Position numbers and translations under genes: made by a program. A DNA stretch of 64,000 nt from Gnetum montanum (taxonomy: Eukaryota; Streptophyta; Gnetopsida; Gnetales; Gnetaceae): contig MNCI01002976.1 of assembly GCA_015680685.1 (NCBI GenBank), forward strand, positions 7,223 to 71,222, written 5' to 3'. The notes below the pieces were generated by a model, which saw only the letters and a program-made list of their open reading frames with translations, was not told the origin of the DNA and did no database searches. Of the stretch, positions 35,655 through 47,490 are shown piece after piece. Position 1 is the stretch's first letter. Each line of letters starts with the position of its first letter.

Positions 35655-36086
35655 TCAAGGATGAAGATGATGGTGATGACAACGAGGATGACCACATGGA
35701 AGCACTGGGTGAGCTTCATAGATAAGGGTAGGGATTTCCTCATCATGGGAGATTGCAAGCTCGACGAGCATGTGTAGAGGACCACCGGGAAACAGAACGG
35801 CGACAACATTGTAGAGGGCCATGGCCACAAGTAGAATCCATGTGGTCCACTGCAGTAGCGTGGTGAACCAGTAGGCCACTAGCATACCTAGTAACACCAC
35901 CACAGCCCCACCCATGTATGCTAGAACCACGAAGGCTACCAAGTTTATGTACCAACGCAGGAACCTTGTGCAGCGGAAATAGAAGAGACATACCAGCATG
36001 AATGTTACCACTGTGACCAACAGCATGCACAATGAAACTAGGATCACAATTTTGATTATTTCTTCTCCCAGGTTATGCAGTATGCT
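35655..36086 (-). pseudogene. Presenilin gene fragment (catalytic Asp lost)
   Basis: Presenilin is the intramembrane aspartyl protease subunit of gamma-secretase. The minus-strand frame reads SILHNLGEEII, VSLCML, then VTFMLVCLFYFRCTRFL, YMGGAVVVLLG, MLVAYWFT, WTTWILLVAMALYN and GGPLHMLVELAISHDEEIP, in presenilin order. Plant homologues have intervening sequence after SLCM and between GGA.VLL and MLVAYWFT, so two internal deletions are inferred. The TM6 motif is ALYN where the family has ALYD; the catalytic Asp codon is AAT at 35808-35810. The TM7 GLGD part and C-terminus were not found. There is no start Met. It lies between gag (36230-37270) and protease (31690-32435) remnants of a retroelement on the same strand. 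Plant presenilins are typically intronless, so a retrocopy cannot be told from a DNA copy. Confidence 0.85.
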
Positions 36087-36229
36087 CCCTCTCTACCTCT
36101 CTTATTCTTCCTCTAACATGATGCTTTTGGCATAAAAACTTAGACAGTGCTTAGCATCAGCATTTTCTGATCTATTTTTTTTTTCTAAAACCGTTGCTCA
36201 TATTTTATCATATCAACCTATTCCATGAA

Positions 36230-37270
36230 ATGGCCAAAATGTGCCAACAGTTTCCTTGGATCCCATATCTATGAATGTAGTTGATTTTGGTGTGGACCTT
36301 GATTGGTTAAGTTGTCTTAAAGCCTTTCATTATTGGTTACCTTCAATGGACTCCATTGTTGGTTTGGGAACTGGTTATTTTCATTGGCATTTTGATGATG
36401 ATTTCTTGCTAACCTCTAAGTTAAGGGTTACTGTAGGTGGGCTTTAAACACACATTGTTATGGTTTTACTTATTAAAGATGGAGGAACCTGGATAATGAA
36501 TGGTTCCTTAGGCTTTGAAGGATTAGTATCTCGTGGTCTGGGCTATGAAGTTGATGCCACTAAAAGGGGGACACGTATGATGAAAGGTATCTTAGGGGCT
36601 AAGGGAGGTGATATCCTAATGATGAAGGGCTATCTAGGCTTTGTGTTTTAAGACTACAGTGGTACTCTAATGATAAAAGGATCCCTAAGAGGATTAGATT
36701 GTTTTGTTTCTATCAATAAGGCTACAGTATGGGAGTTGTTGTTGGTGCTTGGAGAGCAAGGCTCATTGAACATCAACCCTCCATGATCTATCATCTTCTC
36801 AAGGTCATCCTTTAATGTTAGGAAAAAATCAATGTCATGACTAGCCATTTGATGATAATGGCAAATACCTATCTAGTCTAAAGTACTTCAATAACTTTGG
36901 ATCATCTTTGATAGTTATCGTTGGATCTCTATCTATGTCACAAAGATGATCATGCCTCCTACAAGCTTCCTAAGATAGTTTCTTATGTTGTATATAGTTG
37001 TCTTTAAGCCACTATTGTAAAAGATTAGAGGGCTTCATAAGCAACCTAGTATACTTTGACCTATCCTTCCACCCAAAGTTTGATCTTGATTGATTTGGAT
37101 AGGAAGTGAATAGTTACGATGAGTCAGGGGATGTGTTGCATGGTTGTGATCCCCATCTCTCTACTTTTTTTAACTCCTTGGATACTAAGGCCATGGTTGT
37201 ATGTTCTTTCATAGCTTTTAAAATACCACAAAATTTTGCATATTATAATCAATCTTCATCATGTAGCTTT
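36230..37270 (-). pseudogene. Tat-like retroelement gag remnant, minus arm
   Basis: On the minus strand, FGWKDRSKYTRLLMKPSNLL, DPTITIKDDPKLLKYF and a knuckle-like CHYHQMASHDIDFF followed by LTLKDDLEKMIDHG match the plus-strand gag at 41500-41860 (RKDRFKYTTLPLKSSKLL, LTLKDDLQRMIDKG). After the knuckle comes a linker with repeated PFIIRVP-like heptads (about 36460-36700). The N-terminal capsid half is missing beyond 37270. Open frames on the plus strand here are shadows. Confidence 0.7.
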
Positions 37271-37599
37271 CACCCCATGAAACCTAAGGTAAAATTTCAT
37301 TGTAAATGTGAAAATTATAACCCAAAATGGGAAATTTCAAATAGTTTATACTTTTGGGGCCGAAAAATGCCTCATAAGTGGTCCAAGCCTCATTCCCTAA
37401 GTGAGAAAAGGTTACCTATTATCTATATTTTGTCTTGGGAGGATCAAAAAATCCTTTTGGAATGCCAAAAAAGGAAATTTGATGGGTTTCATGGGGGGTA
37501 TGCATTTTTCTACGTTGGAACCATCTGTACGGGGATAGATCTCACCTACCTCCAATGTGGAAGAGAGGAGGGTTTAAAAAATTTCTCCCCTTCAATGTG

Positions 37600-37755
37600 G
37601 ACACCAAATTCATAACTCAAAAACTTTTCCCCAACTTGGAAAATTTCCCCTTTAGCTTGGAAAGTTTTCCCCCAATGCAAAATTTTTTCCCAAGCCTTGA
37701 AACTTTTTCCCCTACCTTAGAAAGATTTTTTCCCAATGTGAAAAATTCAATTTCC
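37600..37755. repeat. Short repeats of TTTTCCCC..TTGGAAA type, about 22 bp
   Basis: Six to seven imperfect tandem units with a TTTTCCCC core followed by a TTGGAAA or TTAGAAA end. The region lies in the presumed 5' part of the plus-oriented Tat arm. Confidence 0.65.
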
Positions 37756-40200
37756 TAGTGTGGAAGCCACAAGAAGAAAAATTCATTAATTCATGCACTT
37801 CAATGTTGACCAAACACTTCAAGAAACATGGTGGATATCTTAGCATGGAAGATTCATCTCCAACGTGGAAGGTGTGCCCTAGTTAGTATTTACAGTAAAT
37901 GAAATGACCATGGGGGAGGCACTTACTATGTATAGTAACCCCTCAAATTTGGACACCCATCTCACCTAAATTTGTAGCAAATTTATAGCCATTTTCAAAA
38001 AAAATTGTAGTTTTTTCATAGCCAATTTGTAGCCAAATCATGGTAATTTGTAGCCTCATTCATGGCCTAAAGACCCTATGAAAGCCAACCTCCAACACCA
38101 TTGAGAGATTCCATGTTCCAAAATTTTTTAGCAAGTTAAGCATTTTTTGTTCAAGTAATTTTGAAATAATTTTCATTCACATAATTCAATACTTGGAGAA
38201 TTTTCAAGCACTCAAGAAGTCTTACAAATTCCCATACTTGAATTCTCTTGAACCATAATGTGGAAGTAGTGAGGCCTTGAGATCTGGTACATTTTTAGTG
38301 TTAATACTGCACTTCTAGGATTCCAAACCCAGCATGGAGAAACTTGGCATCCAAATATTCCACCTTTCTCACTCTCCATTAATGACCCAATTGGTAGATC
38401 CAAGGTTATGGCAGCAAAGGAAGGTTTGATAACATCAAGAGTGGCTTAGCATCTAGATCATGGAGTAGATCACCTTAGCTTCTATAGGCTTTGAACTCTT
38501 GCATAAGTGAACTCCATTTTTGCTCATCCAAGAACCATTTGTACACATTTCTCTAAATTATTATTTATTCTTTTCTCAATAAAAGTTTTGAGTTTTTTGT
38601 TCAAAAATAAATTTATTATATGTGCATTATTCAAATCTATTCATATTTCCACATTTTGCATCTCCTAAGTCCCTAGTTGATCTGCCAAACTAGCTAGGGC
38701 ACTTTAAATCCCATTTTTATCATGAAGGCCTTGGGGATGGGGAACTACTTGCATCGAGGATTCTTAGCTTTTCATTCTAGCAATTAAGGTTTTTGGTCAC
38801 AATAGTTTTTCTTGGCACTAGAAGACAGGTCTTTGGCAAAATTATATAACCAAATCTATTCTTTTCATAGTCGTTTACAAGCCTTTCATTTATTTTTTGC
38901 AACCAAAACCTTTGAGAAATCAATGCTGGTCTTTCCCCCTTTGTGACAAAAACTGTAGCATGGAAGTTGTAGGTGGTTAGGTTTTGGCTTTTCACAAAAA
39001 TATTTAGTGAATTTTATAGCCCAAAGCCAATGTTGATATCTCTTTCCCCCTATTGTTTTTACTACCAAAACAATTTTCTCTAGTTTCTAAAGTGAGTGGT
39101 TCAACTCATATATGAGTTGGCTCCCCCTCCCACCCATCCCCAACCCCCAAAACTTTTCCAAGCTAAGAAAATTAGCAACTACCTAAAATCAATTTTAGTG
39201 AAAAACTACTAATTTTTCACATTGGCTGTTAGCCTTTCTCCCCATCAATGTTGAGGTAGGAGGTGTGAGATTTCCATCATCTCACCTCCCTTCTTACCCC
39301 CCTCTACCATACCCAGCATGAAAGTAGTTGGGAGGCCAGCATTGGTTAAGTTTGAAACCAATTTTTTAACCAAATCTACTTTTTTTTGTAAGTTGAAAGC
39401 CATTTTCTAGCCAAAACTCTGAAGAAATCCAATGCTACCTTTACCCCCCTTGTGGTAGAAACCTTAGCATAGAAGCTATAGGTGGTTTGGGTATTGGAAT
39501 TTCACAACATCTATTATGAATTCCTAGAACAAATCCAATATGGAGGCCTTGATAAAAATTTAAATTTTTTTGCCATAATCTTTGTTACTAAACCAACATT
39601 GGTTTCCATACCAACCAAGCCTATTGTTCCCTTCTTTTTGGTGAAAGTTGTAAACCTACAAAAACCATCTTTGGAAATTTCCAAACTTTCATTTTTGGTC
39701 TTCAAACATTCCCCCCTCTCTCCAATGTTAGAATAAGAAGGTGTGAGATTTCCATTATCTCACCTCCCTTCTTTCTCCCTTTGTCATACCTATCACAGAG
39801 GCACTTGGGAAGCCAACTTAGGTGAGCTTTGAAGCCAATGTTGCCAATATTCTATTTCTAGTAAAGGGATAAACCCCCCTTAAGTATATCAATTTTTTGT
39901 CATTTTCATTTTCTCTAAGAGTTTTTGAATTTCATTGACTAGAATTTACTCTTATTTTAACATTTATAGCAGATTCTTTTAAGCAATTCTCAGGATTATA
40001 GCCATGTCTTTCTAAAAATCCATCAAATTTCCCTTCACCTTCACTAGTAAAGATCCTAACCAATAGGTGATGAGGGTTTATGATCCCAAAGACCCTACAA
40101 TCATTGAGTGTAGGTGATCTTTGAGAGTCAATGGGGACAATCCTAATTTTGCAGCCATAAATGAAGATCATTATGACTTCATTTGTGCCAAAGTATAGGC
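37756..40200. other. Presumed 5' LTR/leader of the plus-oriented Tat arm
   Basis: No protein is recognised. The position, just upstream of plus-strand gag, and the internal repeats suggest LTR or leader DNA. I could not fix LTR ends or a primer site. Confidence 0.35.
38880..39860. repeat. Direct repeat, unit about 480-510 bp, two copies
   Basis: Two paired landmarks repeat in order. The first (GTAGCATGGAAG..GTAGGTGGTT) lies near 38955 and recurs near 39465. The second (GGTGTGAGATTTCCATCATC..CACCTCCCTTCTT) lies near 39262 and recurs near 39737. Spacing is about 475-510 bp, so the unit was duplicated in tandem and has diverged. Confidence 0.7.
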
Positions 40201-42500
40201 AAGCATGCTAATTCTAAAAATTGAAGTTGAGGTTAAAAGGGAGTTTAAGCTCATACACAAAGGTGAGAAAGACTACGTTCCTTTCCTATATGAAGAAATT
40301 TCCCTTAACGATTTCTATTCTAGCATCCTAGCCCAATTGATTACCACAAAAGAGAAGGATGCCTAGCATATCATTCGGGAACAACAGGAAGAAGAGGATG
40401 AATTTAGGATAGAGTCTAAGCCTGAAAACACCCTTGGAGGGCTATTCCAACAAACATACCCCAACATTACAAAACCTTCTCCTAATGCCTTTATTTTCTC
40501 CATGTGCATGATGCCACCATCTTCCACTCATCTACATCCTACTATGGTAGATCCCATGCTATTTGTAGCTACACATCACACTTAGTCAATGCCACAAACA
40601 ACAAGCTATAATGCATCACTACCATTTACAACACAACCATGATATACAAAATCATCAATAGTGGCTTTTACCACCACAAATCCCCTAACTAATCACATGG
40701 GATCTACCATGATACCCCTAGCAACACAAGGGTCACACACCACATTTGTCCCATTTGTGCCTCAAGTACCAACACAANNNNNNNNNNNNNNNNNNNNNNN
40801 NNNNNNNNNNNNNNNNNNNNNNNNNNNNNNNNNNNNNNNNNNNNNNNNNNNNNNNNNNNNNNNNNNNNNNNNNNNNNNNNNNNNNNNNNNNNNNNNNNNN
40901 NNNNNNNNNNNNNNNNNNNNNNNNNNNNNNNNNNNNNNNNNNNNNNNNNNNNNNNNNNNNNNNNNNNNNNNNNNNNNNNNNNNNNNNNNNNNNNNNNNNN
41001 NNNNNNNNNNNNNNNNNNNNNNNNNNNNNNNNNNNNNNNNNNNNNNNNNNNNNNNNNNNNNNNNNNNNNNNNNNNNNNNTGACACAACACTTGACCAACT
41101 CATGAAGGTCAAGAAAGGGCACTTAGAACCTATATAAAAATTCATTCAATGGTGGAATGGATTATTCAATGAAATACTAGAGCCCATAGCCAAAGCCCAC
41201 TTGTTAGCCATGTTCAAGGGAGTAGTTAATGACTTCATCAAGTCTAAACTCTACTACCTTAATCTATGGCCTTTAAGCTAAGCATTCTCACAAATAAAAA
41301 ATATAGAGGATGTTGCAAAGGCCAACCATGATTTAGGCTATATATCATATAAAAACCAACAAACTTGAAGAGACAATGAAAAGAGTGAACACAACAACAC
41401 TACCATAGCAACTATAACCAAAGAAGCCAAGGCCTCAAACCAAGGGCTAAAGTTCAACCCATCCAAGGTCTCCACCAATGACCATAATAACCAACTATCA
41501 ACTTCTAGGACTAATGCATTGACAAAAAATAAACCTAACTTCAAAAGGAAGGATAGGTTTAAATACACTACATTACCACTAAAATCATCCAAGTTGCTAG
41601 ACCAACTATTAAGAAGTGAATGTATGCAACATAAACAAATGACTAAAGCCACTCAAAAGAAACTCAAGTGACTATGCAAAATAGCCAAAGATCCTACTTG
41701 GGTAACAAAGGATGATCCTCATTTTTCTAAATACATCAAGATAGACTACTTCTATCATTATCATTGACTACCTGGTCATGATATAAACTTCTACCTTACT
41801 TTGAAGGATGACCTGCAAAGGATGATAGATAAGGGAAATTGGTCTTAGATGCTTCTAACCTAGTTCGACCACAAAACTACTTAATTCAAGTCTACAAAGA
41901 TCCTTTGAATGCTAATGATAGCTCCTATGTTATATTGGCATCCAACATCAATAACAACCAGAGACCTACAAGAGAATAGTTTGTGATCTAGGTATCCCTC
42001 TACAATGAAAGAGTTTCTTCAGCTTTTCATAGCTCAAGATCTCCCTTCATTATGAGAGTACCATCATGAATGCCTTTAAGGAAACCTTTTGTTATCAAGG
42101 TTTCCCAACCCAATACAACCTATATAGCTATAGTCCAACCAACTACACAATGACCTGCTATGGTGGCTAATGTGACTATCTCTTCTTTATAGCCAATAGC
42201 TAACAACCAAAAAAATGTTAGCCAACCAAAGGAAGAAGCATAAGAAAAGGCCTAACAACATGGGAGAGAAGTAGATAGAGGCATAAAAGGAAGTGGATCC
42301 ACTGAAGCCCACTCCCATTTTAGCTATACCTATTACCTTCTTTACCAGCAAGCCATAAGAGGACACTAAATTCCACAACCAAAACAACCAAAAAGAGCCA
42401 CAGTAGCCATAGCTTAAAGCCAAAGTTTGCATTTTGTGACACATTGAGGAAGTAAAGCAATAATCCCATAGCCAACAAAAAAAACATTTCACTATAATGG
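40200..42500 (+). pseudogene. Tat-like retroelement gag remnant, plus arm
   Basis: On the plus strand, an N-terminal acidic and Thr/Pro-rich region (40200-40777) is followed by the assembly gap. A capsid-like block then reads IQWWNGLFNEILEPIAKAHLLAM, in two runs separated by short gaps in similarity. Next come RKDRFKYT, KDPTWVTKDDPHFSKY and a knuckle-like FYHYH.LPGHDINFYLTLKDD (family: C.YH...GH.T..C..L...I). The Cys residues are lost. A linker leads to protease at 42540. Stops are frequent. Confidence 0.65.
40778..41079. other. Assembly gap (302 N)
   Basis: A run of N inside the gag remnant. Any open frame reported across it is meaningless. Confidence 0.99.
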
Positions 42501-42539
42501 ACATAGTCAGGTAATCACTTAAGGCAAAAAAAACACAAG

Positions 42540-43327
42540 CTTAAGCTTATATAACCTAATCATGACTTCTACCACACATTGTGAGGCACTAGTCAAAATG
42601 TTGACCTCCATATTTATTAGTGAAGATATTCCCACTAATGAGGAAGCGATCCATGTAGTGATGATTCCTTCATTACTAGGAAAGGAGAAGTTAACACCAT
42701 TAACATTTTGCAATAGCAAAATTAATGTGAATCCCTAGAATGGTGAAATATGATCCCTTTATTTATAATGATATGCATCAGAAAATTTAAAATACATTTG
42801 GTGCATGTTATTGAGGGAGCTACAACCAATTTCATTCCTTTCACCATCATTGAATGCTTGAGCCTAACTGAACACATACAACCTACAACCACTACAGCTC
42901 TTAAGTCCTTCAATGGATCAAGATTTTTCCTCAAGGGGTCTATCTTCTTAGAGTTTGTAGCTAGAGAACAATTCCCTACAACTATAAATATTTGGTGGTG
43001 GAACAGACACCATGATTCAACCTGATCCTCGGATACCTTGGTTCACTTAATTATGAGCTATCTCCTTGCTCATCCATCAAGAAATTCACCTTCCTTATGA
43101 GGGAGGTGAAATCATCATTCATGGTGATAATGTAGCTCCCCTAGCTATCAACAATGTGGGCATAGAATAGGGGTCCAAGCTCCTAGCCATGAAGAGCAAA
43201 AATCCAAGACAACCAATGCTGACAATGACAAGAAATAAGATACATTATGGGATGAACTTCCTTTTAACATTGTAAGTGAAGAGGATTGCAAATACAATCT
43301 TGTGAAGATTATAAAGAATCTACACAA
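42540..43327 (+). pseudogene. Tat-like retroelement protease remnant, plus arm
   Basis: The open stretch 42750-43025 carries VHVIEGATTNFIPFTIIECL, LKSFNGSR and GSIFLEFVAREQFPT. LILGYLGSLNY (family: LILGRPWLH) and a stretch with EGGEIIIHGDNVAP follow in other frames. The fold is a retropepsin; the catalytic triplet D(T/S/G)GA is degraded to IEGA. It would cut Gag-Pol. The RT that should follow directly begins only about 10 kb later, at 53374. Confidence 0.7.
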
Positions 43328-43531
43328 GTAAAGTTTACCTTAACCTTCCCATGCCTCTATGATTGAATGCCACGATAACCAAATAGCCTTTTTTTTTTGC
43401 AATTTATTATATCTTTGTTATGCACGTAGCCTATGTATGTAGCCATAAATTTATTTGCATTGATTTTTTACAACCTTTCTTTATTTTTACTTATATTTTA
43501 AATATTAAAAAAAACATCTCTTTTAGACATG

Positions 43532-43631
43532 TCCCACTAAGGCCTAAAATTGGCATAAGATGTTAAACTGGCAATGTAGCCATGATCAAATTGTATAACT
43601 TGTGCCCAAAAATGGCCTAAAACTAGCAAAC
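43532..43631 (-). repeat. Short GTTTTAGGCCTT-type repeats, spacer left end
   Basis: Two to three inverted units (CCCACTAAGGCCTAAAATTGGC and a second near 43613) of the repeat at 28301-28453. Confidence 0.6.
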
Positions 43632-43999
43632 ATCCCTTTTGTCATCATATCTCTCATTTCTTAGCCTATTATTACATCAATTAGCCATAACCAAAAACAT
43701 AAACATAGCCATTTTTAAGGTTTATAATATTTACAATATTTACTGCTACTATAAATGCATATAGCCAAAAAATAAAATCAAATACTCAAATTTAAAATTA
43801 AAATGTTCATAACACATATAGCCATAACCACAATGTGTAGAAATGATGCCAATGAATAACCATCCATAACATAGTTTTGGCTAACCATAGCTATCAACAT
43901 AAAAATAAAAACAAACTAATCTAAAGGAGGCTATTGAGTGTCATCTAGAGGAGGAAGTGGTGGGTCATTCCCACCCTTACTACTGAGACTGCCAATGTC

Positions 44000-46900
44000 A
44001 ACTGAGGCCTAAAATTCAATAACATATAGCTAGTTAGTAATCCATTGCCAAAATTATGACTTAAAACAAATACTAAAGCATAAAATATATTAAACCTATG
44101 GAGAGTCTAGCTTCATTACTTCTAGGGATAGATGGGAAAGGCCCTCCTCCAAATGATTGAGGATTTGGTCCTCTGTAATGTTGACCTAGTCAACATTCCC
44201 AAGTTCAATATCAAAATAATGTTAAATCTATCTATAGGAGTCTAAGTAGGAGGCTTATGAGTAACAATAGCTATAGTAGTATCACCTATAATGGTACTAA
44301 TCTAAAGAGTAGGGGATTACCCCACCTTGAGAGTACTTTCAAAAAGTTGATAAGCACTCTTTGCTTGGATCCCCTGAATGAATAGTTCTCTCTTGTGTCA
44401 TTCAATTGACTCTTCCTTAAGCCATTTTATGTAGGCCCCATGATCAACCTTATACTTATGCTTGTGGGCCTTTTGTGTCTTGCCCGACTACAGGACCCGA
44501 GCACAATGATCCTTTTAGTCCTTAACCTTTTGGAAGATGATGTCCATATGCATACGTTGCTCTACAATCTCGTGTAGGATTGCTACTTTGTCCTAAATAG
44601 CATGCCAGTAGCAGGCCCAAGTGATCTCCTTGGTTTATAACTCCCCTAAGTTAGCCACTTGGGCTTCCACAAAGGCTTTATGGTCTTTGAGATTCCTAAT
44701 TGTATCCTCCTATCTTTGAACCTTTTCCCTCAAGATCATAGCTTCCTTCCATAGGAATTCATTGGAGCTCTCTAGCTCCCATGGTGCTTTTGCACATGAC
44801 ATTGCTAAATCAATGGCAATGTTGTGCAGCTTCACTAGTACACTAAAAATGTCATAGAGAAGTATAGGCAAGGAGTCTACCTCTATGTATCTACTAGAGG
44901 CCCACTCTATAGATGGTACTGCACAAAGCATAAAATACAACTGTAAGACAAAACCTAAGATAGACATAATACAAACAAAACCTACAACCAAAGCACATAA
45001 AAAAAATCCTTGTCTATCTCAGGTGCAACTTGATGTAATCGATCGATGATATCCTTAGTCATCCCACATAGGAACTCCACTTTATCTAGAGTCTCTACCC
45101 ATGGGTTTGCACAAAACTTAGGGATGGGAGCCTCTATTGGTATCATAGGAACTAATGTAAGCATAATAATCATCAAAAGGTTAGGATGACAACCAAATAT
45201 AACCAGTAAGATATAACAAAAATAGTGAGGCATAAGCATACTTAGCTTCTTCTTCTTCTCCTCCTCCTCTAGGATGATGATGGGAGAGGTACTTGGTATG
45301 ACCTCACCAAGAAAGGCATCTAAATCATCTATACCTACATCGACAAGTCCTCCAACCATGGGTTTCTTTAGAAGTGCTTCTTCTACATGCCTTTGTTCTA
45401 CCTCTATAGCAGATTGGGCTACTATAACTTGTCACTTATCTACAAGCATAGCACATAGAAAACTAGTCAACACATAAAACCATAAAGTAGCCATGAAATT
45501 TTAGAACATGAAATAGCCAAATTTAAACAAAGCATACCTACAACTTCCTATTGTGATGGATTAAGCTTAAACCTAAGCTTCTTTGAGGTAGGCTTATTTG
45601 ATACTAGGGGTGCCTCCTTCATAGGCCTTTTGAGTTTCTCTCTAACTATCCCTTCAACCTCTATGTGCCATTGTCTGGTATCCTGAACACTAGCAAGAAA
45701 TGAGAGGGGCTCATCATCATTAGTACTATCAAAGACTTGCACTACCTAGCATCAATATTCTTAATGGTGATGGATAATGTTTCATCCATCCCCTCTAGTG
45801 GATCATGGGCCTACACTATTGTATAAATGTGCTTTATCCAAGGCCTAGAAAGTTGGCTTGGGTCTTGGAAAAACCATCATCCATTCCTATACACCACCAA
45901 AAACTTTGCAAGCCTTTTTAGATAACCTATAAAAAATGCAAAGTGCATATGGATTATCATAGAGGTGTCAACACAGAGTCTAAGGATCTCCTCTTGAAGC
46001 CTTATAGCCAAAGTAGTAGCCTAATCAAATTTGATGCTCTTCATCAAAACCTTCTTAAAGGTCCACCCCTATGCTAGGCTTATTATCTTCTTTTGTGATA
46101 GTAGTTTGGGAAATGCATGAGACCTAAACATAGAATATAATTTCTTTGCATTAGGATTTGTAAAGCTATCCATAAAAATTCTAGAGTGGCCCATATTAAC
46201 ACTAAGCCGCTACAAAGCTTTCTTTTGATGGCTTGATTCCCACATTGTCCTAGTGGGAACCTTGGCCCTATCAATGGGGACACCAAAAAATTCATGAAAG
46301 AGGCCAACACCTATGTCAATGTTTCCTTAACACCTTAAATGATGGTGCTAAAGTGACCAACCTCCTCATCATAGGAGTCAATAACATGCAACATCTCTGC
46401 AACAAGAATGGAAGGAATAGGTGCCATAAATACATCAAGCAAACTTGCATGCTGAATGTTTTCTTAAATGTATCTAGGCACTTGTCCATTTAGCCTGAGC
46501 TAATGACACATCACCAAACTTTAGGATGAAGGTGTCCTCATGATGTGATCATGAAAATGGTATAGTAACATTAGTTGAGATGGAATATCCTATGAAGCAA
46601 TAACCAAAGGTTAACAACCATATGAGCAATTTCAACAACCAAGAAAAGCAATAAAATACTTAATACCATAAAACACTAGAAGCTATGTGTTCACCTTTAC
46701 TTTTCTTCTACGAAGTGGAGATTCTAGCTACAAGGGTTTGATCCATGTTATTGGCATCTACCCACCAACTATGCATCATCTTATCATCCTTGCACTTCTT
46801 GTATACAAGGTTAAACCTAGTGGTATTCATCAAAGTCCCCTTTTAATTGTTGATACATAGCAGCTCTAATTTGGAAACTCTTGGTGAATTTGTCTAAAGT

Positions 46901-47490
46901 AGTTTGGGCCACTACCAAGGTTTGGTCATTAACAATCAAGCCTTGATCATTGACCTTGTACCTGAAAGAAGTTAAATTAATGAAGCTAGGTAAGGTAATC
47001 AAGCAAAAACCATAAAAACATTATAATAATCATATTTACCCTTGTATAAAATACATGGTGCCAAGTGGGATTTGAAATAATGTGTGGGATCTATGCACCA
47101 CCATTAGGATATTGTCAGTATTATATTGACTATACTCTAGCATTGTCCAAATCTCTAAAAGGTAATGTGAACTTACAGCATCTGTAGGTCCCCCTATGAT
47201 CTTAGGAACTGGTTTATCAATCCAAATGCCTAAGGCAATAGGGTCTCCACAACAATCTTAACTACATCAGTGAACAAGTGTGACCACATCACATTTAAGT
47301 TCCTAAGGAGGTAGGCAAGGAGGTACCTTTCCCCAAGCCAAAACCACAATGAGAGCTTCCCAAGAGGCATGTCGTGTGGTGGAGTCTTGGTCTTGGGATG
47401 ACCAATGTAGCACAAAATTCCAGTAAGCTTTACTATAATGAGAATATGCATCAAGAAGACCTTGCATGAAACAAAGCAAAAACATTATGA
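44000..47490 (-). pseudogene. Antisense multi-exon gene remnant inside the Tat-like element
   Basis: A minus-strand series of coding blocks joined by short GT-AG introns. Introns that can be placed are 46962-47039 (78 bp, GTAAATATG...TTTCAG), 45440-45537 (98 bp, GTATGC...TTGTAG) and 45152-45241 (90 bp, GTATGC...ATTAG). Others likely lie at 46694 down and ending at 44919. Exon blocks include LLDAYSHYSKAYWNF, DQTLVVAQTTLDKF, EPLSFLASVQDTRQWH, EEALLKKPMVGGLVD and WVETLDKVEFLCGM. A charged, probably coiled-coil end (ILREKVQR onward) lies at 44270-44800. Stops are mostly TAG or TAA at expected Gln codons. I do not recognise the family. Tat elements are known to carry antisense ORFs, but elsewhere in the element. 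Confidence 0.55.

Noticed and set aside
36241-36651. Plus-strand open frames of about 65 codons
   Set aside because: They overlap the minus-strand gag linker; no domain on the plus strand.
37106-37615. 169-codon plus-strand open frame
   Set aside because: Its first part overlaps minus-strand gag that is supported by homology to the plus arm. The rest has no recognisable domain. Treated as a chance frame.
40661-41145. Open frames crossing the N run
   Set aside because: The frames are artefacts of unknown bases.
43272-43277. GTAAGT as the spacer donor site
   Set aside because: It is a stronger donor match than 43328, but protease-like coding appears to continue past it. Kept only as an alternative.
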